Source of the DNA: Sulfitobacter mediterraneus
Lineage (GTDB): Bacteria > Pseudomonadota > Alphaproteobacteria > Rhodobacterales > Rhodobacteraceae
Direction of reading: 5' to 3'
Assembly (NCBI RefSeq): GCF_003054325.1
Contig: NZ_QBKU01000014.1
Span: forward strand, 29,203-93,202
Length of the DNA stretch: 64,000 nt
A program made the position numbers and the translations under genes. Each line of letters opens with the position of its first letter. The first letter of the stretch is position 1. This document shows positions 41,593 to 50,477 of the stretch, one piece after another. The notes beneath the pieces were generated by a model. It did no database searches, was not told where the DNA came from, and saw only the letters and a list, made by a program, of their open reading frames with translations.

Positions 41593-42630
41593 GTGATGGC
41601 CGCTTCTGTCCCTCTGCGCCAACATCGGCGCGATCTGGTGCCCGCCGGTGCGTTCACTTATCCGGTCCGTCACGTGCAGCCGACCCGCTGGTTCGGCTTT
41701 CTGCTGCTGCCCGAATTTACCCTGCTGGCCTTTAGCGCCGCGCTGGATCCGCTGCGCATTGCCAATCAACTGGCGCAAAAGCCGCTGTATGGATGGGTGG
41801 TCATGTCCGAAAATAGCCTGCCCGTGGTGTCCTCCTCCGGCGTGGATGTGGGCGTTCATGCGCCCCTGGCCGATCTGGATGAGGATCTGCATCTGTTTGT
41901 CTGTTCCGGCAATCGCGGGCCAGAGGTCGCCAGTGATGCGGTTCTATCCACCCTGCGCCGTCATGCGCGGTTTGGCGGTGCGGTGGGCGGCATTTGCACG
42001 GGCGCTGCAACCCTTGCACGGGCCGGTTTGCTCAAAGATCGGCAATTCACCCTGCACTGGGAGAACCAGCCCGGTTTTGCCGAAGCCTTTCCCGATCTCA
42101 CCCCGACCCTGCGTCGCTTTGAGACCGATGGCGGGGTGCTGACCTGTGGCGGCGGCGCGGCCTCGACCGAGATGATGATCTCACTGATTGCGCAGGACTA
42201 TGGCGAAGATTTTGCCATCGCGGTCTCTGACATGTGCCTGAACACCGCTGATCTTGCGCCTGCCCGCGAACAACGTTCGTCCATTGCCAAGGCGATCTCG
42301 TCGCGCAATCCCAAGGTGTTGGAGGTGATGCGGGCGATGTACCAAAACATCGAACATCCCCTGTCGCTTGAGGAACTGGCCGAACGCGCCCATGTCTCGC
42401 GCCGCCAGATCGAGCGGCAGTTTAAAACCCTGCTCGGGGAATCCCCCGCCGCAACCTACCGCAATATCCGGCTGGACCGGGCGCGGGCCTTGTTGATGGA
42501 AACGGATCTCAGCGTGATGCAGGTGGCAATGGCCAGCGGGTTCAACTCCGACGCGGTGTTCTCGCGGCACTTCCGGTTGCGGTTTGGCGAAACGCCTTAT
42601 GGCACGCGCCGCAAGAAACGCGCTGATTAA
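41593..42630 (+). CDS. GlxA-type transcriptional regulator
   Basis: A 345-residue regulator. Residues about 30-215 form a DJ-1/PfpI-like domain (FGFLLLPEFTLLAFSAALDPLRIANQL, VGGICTGAATLARAGLL) and residues about 235-335 an AraC-type DNA-binding domain (LSLEELAERAHVSRRQIERQFKTLLGESPAATYRNIRLDRARALL, VAMASGFNSDAVFSRHFRLRFGETP). This resembles regulators of glycine betaine/carnitine-type catabolism. GTG 41593 and ATG 41596 are both usable starts behind a GGAG. It converges on the ABC-transporter operon. Confidence 0.9.
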   Translation: MMAASVPLRQHRRDLVPAGAFTYPVRHVQPTRWFGFLLLPEFTLLAFSAALDPLRIANQLAQKPLYGWVVMSENSLPVVSSSGVDVGVHAPLADLDEDLHLFVCSGNRGPEVASDAVLSTLRRHARFGGAVGGICTGAATLARAGLLKDRQFTLHWENQPGFAEAFPDLTPTLRRFETDGGVLTCGGGAASTEMMISLIAQDYGEDFAIAVSDMCLNTADLAPAREQRSSIAKAISSRNPKVLEVMRAMYQNIEHPLSLEELAERAHVSRRQIERQFKTLLGESPAATYRNIRLDRARALLMETDLSVMQVAMASGFNSDAVFSRHFRLRFGETPYGTRRKKRAD

Positions 42631-42646
42631 GGGCTGACCCCCATGC

Positions 42647-43342
42647 TCAGACCCCCAGATACCGGGTCAGCTTGTCCGGGTTCTGCTCCAGATCGGCGGC
42701 ACTGGTGGTTTCCACGTCGCGGCCATTTTCGATAAAGGCGACCTTGTCGGCAATCGACAGCACCGCATCGACCCTCTGTTCCACGAGAACGATGGCAAAG
42801 CCTTCGGCCTTCATCCGCACAATCACCTGCCGGATTTGTTCAATCATTGAGGGCTGCAAACCCTCAGTCGGCTCATCCAGCAACAACACCTTGGGCCGCA
42901 AGCACAACGCCCGTGCAGTTGCCAGCATTTGCTGTTCTCCGCCCGACAGCGTGCCCGCCGCCTGCCCCAGCCGTTCGCGCAGACGCGGAAACAAATCCAA
43001 AACCCAATCGCGGGTGTCTGGCCCCTGTTTGCGGGTCATCAATCCGATCTCGATATTCTCCGCCACCGTCAATTCAGGGAACAGCCGCCTGCCCTGCGGG
43101 ATATACCCGATGCCCCGGCGCGGGATCAGATGCGCCGGCATATTGGTCAGGTCTTCACCCTCAAGCGTCACGCTGCCCTCGGACACGGGCAGCAGGCCCA
43201 TAATGGATTTCATGATCGTGGTTTTACCCGCGCCGTTACGCCCCAGCAGGCACAGGATTTCCGAAGGTTGCGCCGACAAGGACACACCGTAAAGGGTTTT
43301 GACCTGACCGTAGGCCACATGAATGTCTTTGACCTCAAGCAT
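42647..43342 (-). CDS. ABC transporter ATP-binding protein, LivF type
   Basis: A 231-residue ATPase. Walker A GRNGAGKTT, signature LSGGEQQMLATARALCLRPKVLLLDEPTEGLQPS. The gene order and the short form match LivF of branched-chain-amino-acid-type importers. I start it at the ATG at 43342 (MLEVKDIHVAYGQVKTLYGV), which overlaps the upstream livG-like stop by eight bases. It is the last gene of the importer operon. Confidence 0.93.
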   Translation of the reverse strand: MLEVKDIHVAYGQVKTLYGVSLSAQPSEILCLLGRNGAGKTTIMKSIMGLLPVSEGSVTLEGEDLTNMPAHLIPRRGIGYIPQGRRLFPELTVAENIEIGLMTRKQGPDTRDWVLDLFPRLRERLGQAAGTLSGGEQQMLATARALCLRPKVLLLDEPTEGLQPSMIEQIRQVIVRMKAEGFAIVLVEQRVDAVLSIADKVAFIENGRDVETTSAADLEQNPDKLTRYLGV

Positions 43343-44066
43343 GCGGCGTGCTCCCCAGATAGGCGGCTTGCACATCGGCATTGGCGTGGATTTCGGCAGG
43401 GGTGCCTTCGGCCAGCACCATGCCCTGATCCAGAACCGTGATGAAATCTGCGGTTTCCATGACCACTTTCATATTGTGCTCAATCAACAGGATTGTGGTT
43501 TCCCCTGCCAAGGATCGCACCAGTTTGATAAAATCATCCACCTCGGATTCCGCCAGACCCTGTGTCGGCTCATCGAGAATGAACACATGCGGGTCTTGCG
43601 CCAGCCCCATGGCAATTTCCAGAATGCGCTGGTGACCATAGCTGAGATCACCTGCGATCTGTTCGGCGCGGTCCGCAATGCCGACGCGGGTCAGCACCGC
43701 CTGCACCTTGGCTTCCAGCGCCTCGGAGTCTTTGCCCAGCTTGCGCCGCGCGGCCAGTGCCACGTTTTCATGCACGCTCAACCCCGGAAAGATCGAGGTG
43801 ATCTGGAATGTATAGGCCAGCCCCAGCTGCATACGTTTATGCGCGGGCAGATGGCTGATGTCTTGGCCTTCGAAAAACACTTGCCCGCTGGTTGCCTCGG
43901 TGCGGCCACTGACCATCCCAACAAAGGTGGATTTGCCCGCACCATTTGGCCCGATCAACGCGGTCACCTTGCCCTTGGCCAGCTTGAAATTCACATCGGA
44001 ATTGGCCAACACCCCGCCATAGGCCTTGGTCAGGCCGCGGGTTTCCAGAATGCTCACGGCAGCCAT
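43335..44066 (-). CDS. ABC transporter ATP-binding protein, LivG type
   Basis: A 243-residue ATPase. Walker A GPNGAGKST; signature LSYGHQRILEIAMGLAQDPHVFILDEPTQGLAESE; His-loop LLIEHNMKVV. The D-loop and tail match the LivG group. It overlaps the permease gene by 13 bases. Confidence 0.94.
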   Translation of the reverse strand: MAAVSILETRGLTKAYGGVLANSDVNFKLAKGKVTALIGPNGAGKSTFVGMVSGRTEATSGQVFFEGQDISHLPAHKRMQLGLAYTFQITSIFPGLSVHENVALAARRKLGKDSEALEAKVQAVLTRVGIADRAEQIAGDLSYGHQRILEIAMGLAQDPHVFILDEPTQGLAESEVDDFIKLVRSLAGETTILLIEHNMKVVMETADFITVLDQGMVLAEGTPAEIHANADVQAAYLGSTPHA

Positions 44067-44998
44067 TTGAACACCCTCTTGCGCAATTCACCTGCCAGAC
44101 CTTGCGGCGCAAACACCGTCAGCAGCACCAGAACCACACCCGCGATCAACATATAGGCGTTGGTGTAAGTGCTGGAGGTGTCGATCAGATAGAACATGAA
44201 AAAGACGCCAATCAGCGGCCCGATTGTGGTGCCCGCCCCGCCCAGCAACACCCAAAGCAGCGGAAAGATCGAATATTGCACTGTCGCAAAAGTCGCGCCG
44301 ACATAGCCGAAAAGCAGGGCATAGGCCGCCCCCGCCACGCCGGACACAGCACCGGAAATGATCAGCGCCCGCAACTTGTGACTGCCCGCGTCATAGCCCA
44401 GCATCCGGGTGCGTTCTTCATTCTCGCGGATCGCCACCAGCGTTCGGCCAAAGGGGGTCTGCACCAGCCGTGCCAGCCCCAGAAAACAGATGGCAAACAG
44501 GATCAGCGCGGTCACATAACGCCCGGTCTCGCTGGTTAGGTCAAAACCGCCAAGCATCCGCTGCGCCTGCTGGATCACAAACCCTTCGTCACCGCGCGTA
44601 TAGGTGCCAAAATAGAGAACAACCAGATAACCGGTTTGGGCAAACATCAGCGTCACAATCATAAAGGCCACACCCGCCGTGCGCAGCGCCAGCAACCCGA
44701 TCACCAGCGCCAGCGCCCCGGCGCAGACCACCCCAGCTACAAAGGCCAGCGGCACCGGCCATCCGCCAAGGTTCAGCGTCAGACCAAACCCGTACATTCC
44801 CGCCGCAAAGAACATCGCATGCCCAAGGCTCAGCAATCCCGTGTAACCAAACAAAAGGTTATACCCCATCGCATAGATCGCCAGCACCATGATCCGCGAA
44901 AGGTTGCCCGCGTGATAGGGCGGCAGGACAAAGAACAGCACCACCAAAAGGGCCAGCACCCCAAGGTGCAGCAGGGTCGATTTACGCGATGATGTCAT
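44054..44998 (-). CDS. ABC transporter permease, LivM type
   Basis: A 314-residue membrane protein with 8-10 helices. The LivM signature is present: YAMGYNLLFGYTGLLSLGHAMFFAAGMYGFGLT and GRTLVAIRENEERTRMLGYDAGSHKLRALIISGAVSGVAGAAYALL. Its ATG overlaps the LivH-type stop (ATGA). Confidence 0.94.
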   Translation of the reverse strand: MTSSRKSTLLHLGVLALLVVLFFVLPPYHAGNLSRIMVLAIYAMGYNLLFGYTGLLSLGHAMFFAAGMYGFGLTLNLGGWPVPLAFVAGVVCAGALALVIGLLALRTAGVAFMIVTLMFAQTGYLVVLYFGTYTRGDEGFVIQQAQRMLGGFDLTSETGRYVTALILFAICFLGLARLVQTPFGRTLVAIRENEERTRMLGYDAGSHKLRALIISGAVSGVAGAAYALLFGYVGATFATVQYSIFPLLWVLLGGAGTTIGPLIGVFFMFYLIDTSSTYTNAYMLIAGVVLVLLTVFAPQGLAGELRKRVFKWLP

Positions 44999-45921
44999 GG
45001 CGCGGTCTTTCCCAGCAGGCCTTGCGGACGGAACACCAGCACCATCGCCACCAGCAGCGTTGCGATGATCTTGGCAATGGTCGGGGAAAAGAACACCGAG
45101 ATGATGCCATCGCTCATCCCGATCAGGATCGCGGCCACGATGGTTCCCGGCAGACTGCCCAGCCCGCCAATGATCACCACGATAAACGACAGCAGCAGCG
45201 GATCATGCCCCATCAGGTAATGTGCCTGCTGGATCGGCACCACCAGAACCGCACCCAGCGCCGCCAGACCCGCGCCCAGACCAAACACCAGCGAATAGAC
45301 CGTGCCGACCGGAACGCCAAAGGCCTGTGCCATTTCGCTGTCTTGTTGGGTGGCCCGCATCACCAGACCGATCTTGGTGCGGGTGATCACCATCCACAGG
45401 CCCAACAGGATCACCACCGCAGCCGCAATCACAAACAGCTTGTAGCTGGTCGTGCTCAGCCCCCATGGCCAGAACATCGCAAAGCCGTTTTCGCCAAATT
45501 CAAACCACGGCAGCGATAGCCGCGTATTGAACGGCGCCTCGACCGGGCGGGCATCGGGGCCAAATGTCATCAGGGTGGTTTGTTGAATAATGTACAAGAT
45601 ACCGATGGTGCCAACGATGGTCCGGTCTGCGTCATAATTGATCCGCTTGAGGATGAGCCGGTCCGCCGTGGCCGCAATTGCCGCCACCAGAACCGGCACA
45701 ATCAGCAGCGCCGCAACAAACCCAAGCGCCGGATGGCCGCCAAGCGCCGATGTGACGTACCACGCCAAGACCGCGCCCAGCATGAAAAACTCGCCATGCG
45801 CTACGTTGACCACACGCATCACGCCGAACACGATGCTCAGCCCCATCGCCGTCAATGACAGGATCGCCGCGATGACCGCCCCCTCTAGGGAGGCGAGCAT
45901 CAGGTGAGGACCAAATTCCAT
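44995..45921 (-). CDS. ABC transporter permease, LivH type
   Basis: A 308-residue membrane protein. LivH features include LTAMGLSIVFGVMRVVNVAHGEFFMLGAVLAW, RATQQDSEMAQAFGVPVGTVYSLVFGLGAGLAALGAVL and GGLGSLPGTIVAAILIGMSDGI. It follows the binding-protein gene by 35 bases. Confidence 0.94.
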   Translation of the reverse strand: MEFGPHLMLASLEGAVIAAILSLTAMGLSIVFGVMRVVNVAHGEFFMLGAVLAWYVTSALGGHPALGFVAALLIVPVLVAAIAATADRLILKRINYDADRTIVGTIGILYIIQQTTLMTFGPDARPVEAPFNTRLSLPWFEFGENGFAMFWPWGLSTTSYKLFVIAAAVVILLGLWMVITRTKIGLVMRATQQDSEMAQAFGVPVGTVYSLVFGLGAGLAALGAVLVVPIQQAHYLMGHDPLLLSFIVVIIGGLGSLPGTIVAAILIGMSDGIISVFFSPTIAKIIATLLVAMVLVFRPQGLLGKTAP

Positions 45922-45956
45922 AGGTATCTTGCCTGTTTTGAAAAGGGTGGAACCGC

Positions 45957-47261
45957 TTAGAAGGACTGCGCGGTGTAATCGACCTCATCTTCATACATGC
46001 CATCCTCGATCGACGCGGTATGTGCGCGCACGAGTTTGCCATCGGTGACCTTGGAAATGTACTGCTGACCAAAGACCTGGTGGGTCTTGCCGTTGAATTG
46101 TTTCGGCCCCTGCGGATGGTCATCGGATTCCGGCAGATCGGTCATCGCCTCGACCGCCTCGATCAGTTTGGCCCGGTCTGCCGGTCCCTGATAATCGGAG
46201 GCCTCCATGCCCGCCTTGATGATGTTGAGCGTTTCCCAACAGCCGAACATATGCGCAAAGGTCGACACGTCCTTGCCATCCGACAGCGACGCGCCCCGAT
46301 CATCAACACCCACCGCAGCGCGGTACGCCTTGTCATGCGAGGTCTGATCCGCCTGCGCGTGGCGCGGCATCCCCTCCCAGAAGTATGTCCCTTCAAGGAA
46401 CTCCAATCCGGGGCTGTTGATGTTGACCGCCTCAAGGCTGTCGATAAAGCCAAAGATCTCGGGCCGGCTTGGACCAAAGAATTCACCCAGCTCTTTCACA
46501 AAGGTCAGAACCGCCGGGCCAACCATCACGTGATAAATCACTTCGGTCTCGCGCGGGATGTTCGGGAAATAGCGGGTAAAGGATGTCTCGGTTGGCGGGA
46601 TCGCGATCTTGGCGACCACCTCACCTCCCTGCGCCTCAATCGCGGCAGAAAAGAAATCGCGGTGATCATGGCCAAAGGCAAAGTCGGGATAGATCATCGT
46701 GACCTTCTTGCCCAGATTACCGGCAACAAAAGGCGCCATCGACTGCACTTGGCTTTTCACATCGGTGATGCCCGGTTGCAGGGTGTAACGGTTGAGCATA
46801 CCGCTGGCGACGTGATGCCCTTCGGAGACCACAAAATACGGCAACTTCAATTCGCCTGCGCGGGGGGCCGATCCGATCACCACATGGCTGAACAGCGTGC
46901 CAAAGGCGATGTCGCATTCATGCTGTGTCGCAAATTTCTCAAGCACCTCTGCGCCCCGCTTGGGGTCGGTGCCATCATCCTCAACCACGATCTCGACCGG
47001 GCGGCCATTGATGCCGCCATTGTCGTTGATCCGCTTGACCGCCGCGTCCGTAGTTGCGCCATACCAACGGCCATAGGCCGCGCCGATGCCGGTGGCATGT
47101 TTCTGGAAACCAATTTTGATCGGTGCGGAACTTTGCGCCTGTGCAAACCTCGCTGTGCCGGGCAAAACGCCCGCCGTCGCCAATGCGCCCGCGCTGGCAC
47201 CAAGGCCCAACAAAGTGGATCTGCGGCTTAACTTCGAAGACTTGAAATTCCCGTCCGACAT
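45957..47261 (-). CDS. Tat-exported substrate-binding protein of the Liv-type importer
   Basis: A 434-residue periplasmic binding protein. A twin-arginine signal, RRSTLLG (residues 13-19), precedes a hydrophobic stretch and an A-Q-A cleavage site, so it is probably folded before export. The mature part is a Peripla_BP_6-type two-lobe protein: IKIGFQKHATGIGAAYGRWYGATTDAAVKRINDNGGINGRPVEIVVEDDGTDPKRGAEVLEKF. The ATG has GGGAGA upstream. It heads the importer operon, preceded by the operator-like palindrome at 47317. The ligand cannot be read from sequence; the shared operator suggests the heterocycle used by the neighbouring operon. Confidence 0.9.
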   Translation of the reverse strand: MSDGNFKSSKLSRRSTLLGLGASAGALATAGVLPGTARFAQAQSSAPIKIGFQKHATGIGAAYGRWYGATTDAAVKRINDNGGINGRPVEIVVEDDGTDPKRGAEVLEKFATQHECDIAFGTLFSHVVIGSAPRAGELKLPYFVVSEGHHVASGMLNRYTLQPGITDVKSQVQSMAPFVAGNLGKKVTMIYPDFAFGHDHRDFFSAAIEAQGGEVVAKIAIPPTETSFTRYFPNIPRETEVIYHVMVGPAVLTFVKELGEFFGPSRPEIFGFIDSLEAVNINSPGLEFLEGTYFWEGMPRHAQADQTSHDKAYRAAVGVDDRGASLSDGKDVSTFAHMFGCWETLNIIKAGMEASDYQGPADRAKLIEAVEAMTDLPESDDHPQGPKQFNGKTHQVFGQQYISKVTDGKLVRAHTASIEDGMYEDEVDYTAQSF

Positions 47262-47316
47262 AAAATTCTCCCATGCTGTGATGGCACTTTTGTCAGTGCT
47301 TCATCGTTGAAGTTTG

Positions 47317-47328
47317 TGTGTATACAAA
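47317..47328. promoter_or_regulatory. Operator-like palindrome before the importer operon
   Basis: TGTGTATACAAA, 11 of 12 bases matching TTTGTATACAAA. On the minus strand it lies within ATTTCGTTTGTATACA, a 16-base string shared exactly with the site at 59179-59194. It is 56 bases before the binding-protein ATG. Confidence 0.6.
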
Positions 47329-47355
47329 CGAAATGTCTAGAACTTTCTGAAACCA

Positions 47356-48765
47356 CTATACGCCTCTGGGGCTGGCCAACAACCAAAGACCAAAGATCGT
47401 ATAGGCAATCATCAGCAGGCTCAGACCGATCTGAAGCGCAATCAAATCCCTGTTTTTCTGCACAAATCCGGCAGCCAGATGATGGGTCATCAGGACCGAC
47501 AGGATATGCGAGGCAACCACCGCCGCCGCCTGCGTGACCCAGATCACCCGCACGGTATCTTGGGTGTTGAGAAACCCTGTCGTGACCCGCACCGCGCCAA
47601 GACCAAACAGATTCCATCCCCGCGCCAAAGGGTCCGCAAGGGTCGCGGCGACATATTGGGTTTGCACCAGAAAGGTCACGAAATAATGGGCGAAATGATA
47701 GCCAAGCGCGATCGGCAGGATCGCAATGGCAAAGCTGTTGAAGGCCGCACCGAAACCGGGCGCAGGTCCGGTGCCAAACCGGCGCACCGCCGCAAGCCCG
47801 ACCCAGACCGCCAGCGCAAAAACCGCAATCAAGGATGCATTGGCGGCATAAAGCCCGACCAGCGTTGGCATCACCACCGCAGACCGCCCCGGAAACGCCA
47901 ACGGGTTGATCCCGATCTGGCCAAGCCACCAGAAGGTTTCATGCAGCCCGTCAAAACTGCCTGAGGCGAGGATGACCAGACAGAACACCGCATGGCTTGG
48001 GTGCAGCGGCGCTTCTGCCACCGCACGCCATCCGGCAAAACCAAAGCGCCCCTGCCCGCCGCCCTGCACTGGCCTGATCCGGCCAATCAATGTGAACAAC
48101 ACGGTGAAGCATTCCACCTGCGCCAACCAACGCGCACCCCCGCAAAAGATCATCCCGACCAAAGTGAAAACCCAGTACCCCAGCGCAAACATCGCCAACC
48201 GCCGCGGATCATTCGGCGCAATATCGGCGAGGATAAACCCCTGAAAGATCAAAAACACCACCACCGCAGGCCAGACGCCCCAGCGTTCCGGCAACCGCCA
48301 CAGCGGTGCTGCCCCACCGGCCAACAGTTGATGCACCCCCGTCCACGGATTGATCCAACGCCAGACATCGGCAACCACGCCCTGCACCACAAAGATGCCA
48401 ACCCACCACACCGTCCAAAGCGTCAGCGGCAGCAAATTGTTCTGCGGATCGGTTGGCCCTTGCAGCCCGATAAAGACCAGGGCCAGGAAAAAAGCAGTGG
48501 AGAATGCCGAAGCCACCATCTGCCCCGCAGGCCAACCCAGCGACACGCCCAACCGCCGCGCCCGGAACAAAACCGCCAGAACACGGGGCGACAAAACCGT
48601 GACCAGCACCAGCGAAAACACCAATGCCAATGTCCCCGCAACGGTATAGGCACCGGTCGGCAGCAACAGCACAAACCCCTGCTCAGAGGCATGCGCCCAA
48701 AGCGGCGCGGGACAAAGCGCGATCAGCGCGAGGGCAAAAAAGGGGGGTAACGAGCGGGCGATCAT
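47356..48765 (-). CDS. Multi-pass membrane protein of unknown function
   Basis: A 469-residue protein with a signal peptide (ALALIALCPAPLWA, then HASEQG) and roughly ten membrane helices. Notable conserved-looking pieces are NLLPLTLWTVWWVGIFVVQGVVADVWRWINPWTG and YHFAHYFVTFLVQTQY, rich in Trp and His. It recalls a membrane family that databases sometimes label fenitrothion hydrolase, with no evidence here for that activity. It is divergent from a PCu(A)C-like copper-chaperone gene, 41 bases away, so a copper-related role is possible. Confidence 0.65.
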   Translation of the reverse strand: MIARSLPPFFALALIALCPAPLWAHASEQGFVLLLPTGAYTVAGTLALVFSLVLVTVLSPRVLAVLFRARRLGVSLGWPAGQMVASAFSTAFFLALVFIGLQGPTDPQNNLLPLTLWTVWWVGIFVVQGVVADVWRWINPWTGVHQLLAGGAAPLWRLPERWGVWPAVVVFLIFQGFILADIAPNDPRRLAMFALGYWVFTLVGMIFCGGARWLAQVECFTVLFTLIGRIRPVQGGGQGRFGFAGWRAVAEAPLHPSHAVFCLVILASGSFDGLHETFWWLGQIGINPLAFPGRSAVVMPTLVGLYAANASLIAVFALAVWVGLAAVRRFGTGPAPGFGAAFNSFAIAILPIALGYHFAHYFVTFLVQTQYVAATLADPLARGWNLFGLGAVRVTTGFLNTQDTVRVIWVTQAAAVVASHILSVLMTHHLAAGFVQKNRDLIALQIGLSLLMIAYTIFGLWLLASPRGV

Positions 48766-48806
48766 GTGCTTAGATACAACCGACTATCCGCCAAGGAGCA
48801 AGTGAT

Positions 48807-49565
48807 TTGATCAGACGTTTTGCCGCCATTGTCATCCTCGGGGCCTGTGCCGTTGGCCTTTATTTGGGGCTGAGCACCGCCCAACCTGCCATCACAATCG
48901 AAAATGCCAAGGCCGTGCCGGTTGAGGGGCGCGATGGCATGTTCATGGTCACTTTGGACATGGTGAACCAAGGGTCGGCCAGCACATTTGCAGGCGCGTC
49001 CTCGCCTGAGGCACAGATGGTGATGGTGATGAACCCCGGCCATGATGGCGCGACATTGGTTGTGCCGGGCGGCGGCAAAGGATCGCTTGCGATGGATGGG
49101 GCACATCTGATGCTGCGCGGCGGCGGCGATGGTTTTTCCGAGGGTGGGTTCCTTCCGCTGACCGTGACCTTTGAAAATGGCCAAGAGATCGCAACCCGCG
49201 TGATCCATTCCGGTGCCGCCACGATGGACCATGGCGCAGATGGGGTTGCAGTGACCCCTGCCCCAACCCTGACCCTGATCCCACCAAACCGCGTAGATGC
49301 AAAAGGGTTCGAGATGCGCCTGAGCGTCGAGAATTTTGCATTTGTCCGCGTGACAGACGGCACACCCCATGTGCCCGGCGAGGGCCATGCCCATATCTAT
49401 CTCAACGGGCTCAAGCTGGGCCGGCTTTACGACACCCGCTTTGATGTTGGCGCCCTCAGCCCGGGCAGCTACGATCTGCGTGTCGCGCTTAACAGCCATG
49501 ACCACCGCCCCTATCTGGCAGATGGGGTGCCCGTTGCGGCCCAGTTTGCCTTTACCATCCCCTAG
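48807..49565 (+). CDS. PCu(A)C-like copper chaperone domain protein
   Basis: A 252-residue exported or anchored protein. An N-terminal hydrophobic segment (RFAAIVILGACAVGLYLGLSTA) precedes a DUF461/PCu(A)C-like domain (about 25-135): SPEAQMVMVMNPGHDG, then SLAMDGAHLMLRGGGDGFSEGGFLPLTVTFENGQ. The Met/His residues that bind copper in PCu(A)C (the H-x-M of GAHLM) are seen, but the first His is not obvious. Residues about 150-252 form a second domain with HVPGEGHAHIYLNGLKLGRLYD. The start is a TTG at 48807, eight bases after AAGGAG; no ATG fits. Confidence 0.65.
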   Translation: MIRRFAAIVILGACAVGLYLGLSTAQPAITIENAKAVPVEGRDGMFMVTLDMVNQGSASTFAGASSPEAQMVMVMNPGHDGATLVVPGGGKGSLAMDGAHLMLRGGGDGFSEGGFLPLTVTFENGQEIATRVIHSGAATMDHGADGVAVTPAPTLTLIPPNRVDAKGFEMRLSVENFAFVRVTDGTPHVPGEGHAHIYLNGLKLGRLYDTRFDVGALSPGSYDLRVALNSHDHRPYLADGVPVAAQFAFTIP

Positions 49566-49571
49566 GCCAAA

Positions 49572-49605
49572 GCGCCCCGAATCCTGTTGACAAAAACCGG
49601 GGCGC
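49572..49605. terminator. GC hairpin containing the -35 of the hydroxylase operon
   Basis: GCGCCCCG (49572-49579) pairs with CGGGGCGC (49598-49605), with an 18-base loop. It may end the copper-chaperone transcript. The loop carries the TTGACA of the next promoter, so hairpin formation in DNA or RNA could matter for either gene. Confidence 0.4.
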
Positions 49606-49616
49606 CTTCATATCAT
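49587..49616 (+). promoter_or_regulatory. Sigma-70-type promoter of the hydroxylase operon
   Basis: TTGACA (49587-49592), 18-base spacer, TATCAT (49611-49616). The start of transcription would fall within or just after the operator-like palindrome 49616-49627. Confidence 0.5.
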
Positions 49617-49627
49617 TTGCATACAAA
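49616..49627. promoter_or_regulatory. Operator-like palindrome of the hydroxylase operon
   Basis: TTTGCATACAAA, 11 of 12 bases matching TTTGTATACAAA. It abuts the -10 element, a position expected for repression, and is 22 bases before the GTG at 49650. Confidence 0.6.
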
Positions 49628-49649
49628 CAATAATACAGCGGGAGCCAAG

Positions 49650-50477
49650 GTGAGCTATCACAATCCGACAGATCTGGCCTCAGCCCTTGAGACCCTCACC
49701 CTGCAGGGCGGCAAGATCGTCGCGGGCGGCACCGATGTCTATCCTTCGGCCAAACAAGGGCAGCAGCCCGCGTTCTTTCTTGATGTGACCCGGATTGCGG
49801 GCCTGTCGGGCATCACCCTCACCAAAGCGGGTTACCGGTTTGGCGCGGCAACCACATGGACAGAGATCCTCAACGTCGATCTGCCCCCGGCTTTTGACGG
49901 GCTCAAATCCGCCGCAGCCGAGGTCGGCAGCATTCAAATACAGAACGCCGGCACCATTGCCGGAAACCTTTGCAATGCCTCCCCCGCCGCGGATGGCGTG
50001 CCGCCTCTCTTGACCCTTGATGCAGAAGTCGAGTTGACCAGCGCAGCCAATGGAACGCGCGTCTTGCCTTTGGCACAGTTCATCACCGGCGTGCGCCAAA
50101 CCGCACTGGCACCGGAGGAACTGCTCACCGCTGTTCTGGTGCCGGAGCCGCCGCAGAATGCAACCTCCGCCTTTGAAAAGCTGGGCAGCCGCCGCTATCT
50201 GGTGATCTCTATCACCATGACCGCCTGTTTGATCTGCCTCGACACCAATAACCGGATCACCGAGGTCCGCATCGCGGTTGGGGCCTGCTCCCCCGTGGCG
50301 AGGCGGTTGCCCGCATTGGAACAGGCGCTGATTGGAAAAACCTTGCAAGAAGTCGCTGTCGAAGCCGACCACCTCGCGCCCCTTACCCCGATTGATGACG
50401 TGCGCGGCAGCGCCGATTACCGCCTTGATGTGGTGGCCGAACAAATCTGCCGCGCGATCCAAAAGGCGGCCGCGTGA
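49650..50477 (+). CDS. FAD-binding subunit of a xanthine-dehydrogenase-family hydroxylase
   Basis: A 275-residue FAD subunit (CoxM/NdhF type). FAD-binding motifs: IVAGGTDVYPSAKQG near residue 22 and AAEVGSIQIQNAGTIAGNLCNASPAADGVPPLLTLDAEVEL; a C-terminal CO_deh_flav_C-like part. The start is a GTG at 49650 with GGGAG five bases before. It is the first gene of an operon with overlapping reading frames and shares its stop region with the next gene (GTGATGA). It would pass electrons from the molybdenum/iron-sulfur subunit. Confidence 0.92.
   Translation: MSYHNPTDLASALETLTLQGGKIVAGGTDVYPSAKQGQQPAFFLDVTRIAGLSGITLTKAGYRFGAATTWTEILNVDLPPAFDGLKSAAAEVGSIQIQNAGTIAGNLCNASPAADGVPPLLTLDAEVELTSAANGTRVLPLAQFITGVRQTALAPEELLTAVLVPEPPQNATSAFEKLGSRRYLVISITMTACLICLDTNNRITEVRIAVGACSPVARRLPALEQALIGKTLQEVAVEADHLAPLTPIDDVRGSADYRLDVVAEQICRAIQKAAA

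Noticed and set aside
40215..41657. Open frame of 480 codons on the minus strand
   Set aside because: Antisense to the MFS transporter gene, very rich in Gly, Arg, Gln and His, with no recognisable domain; a shadow.
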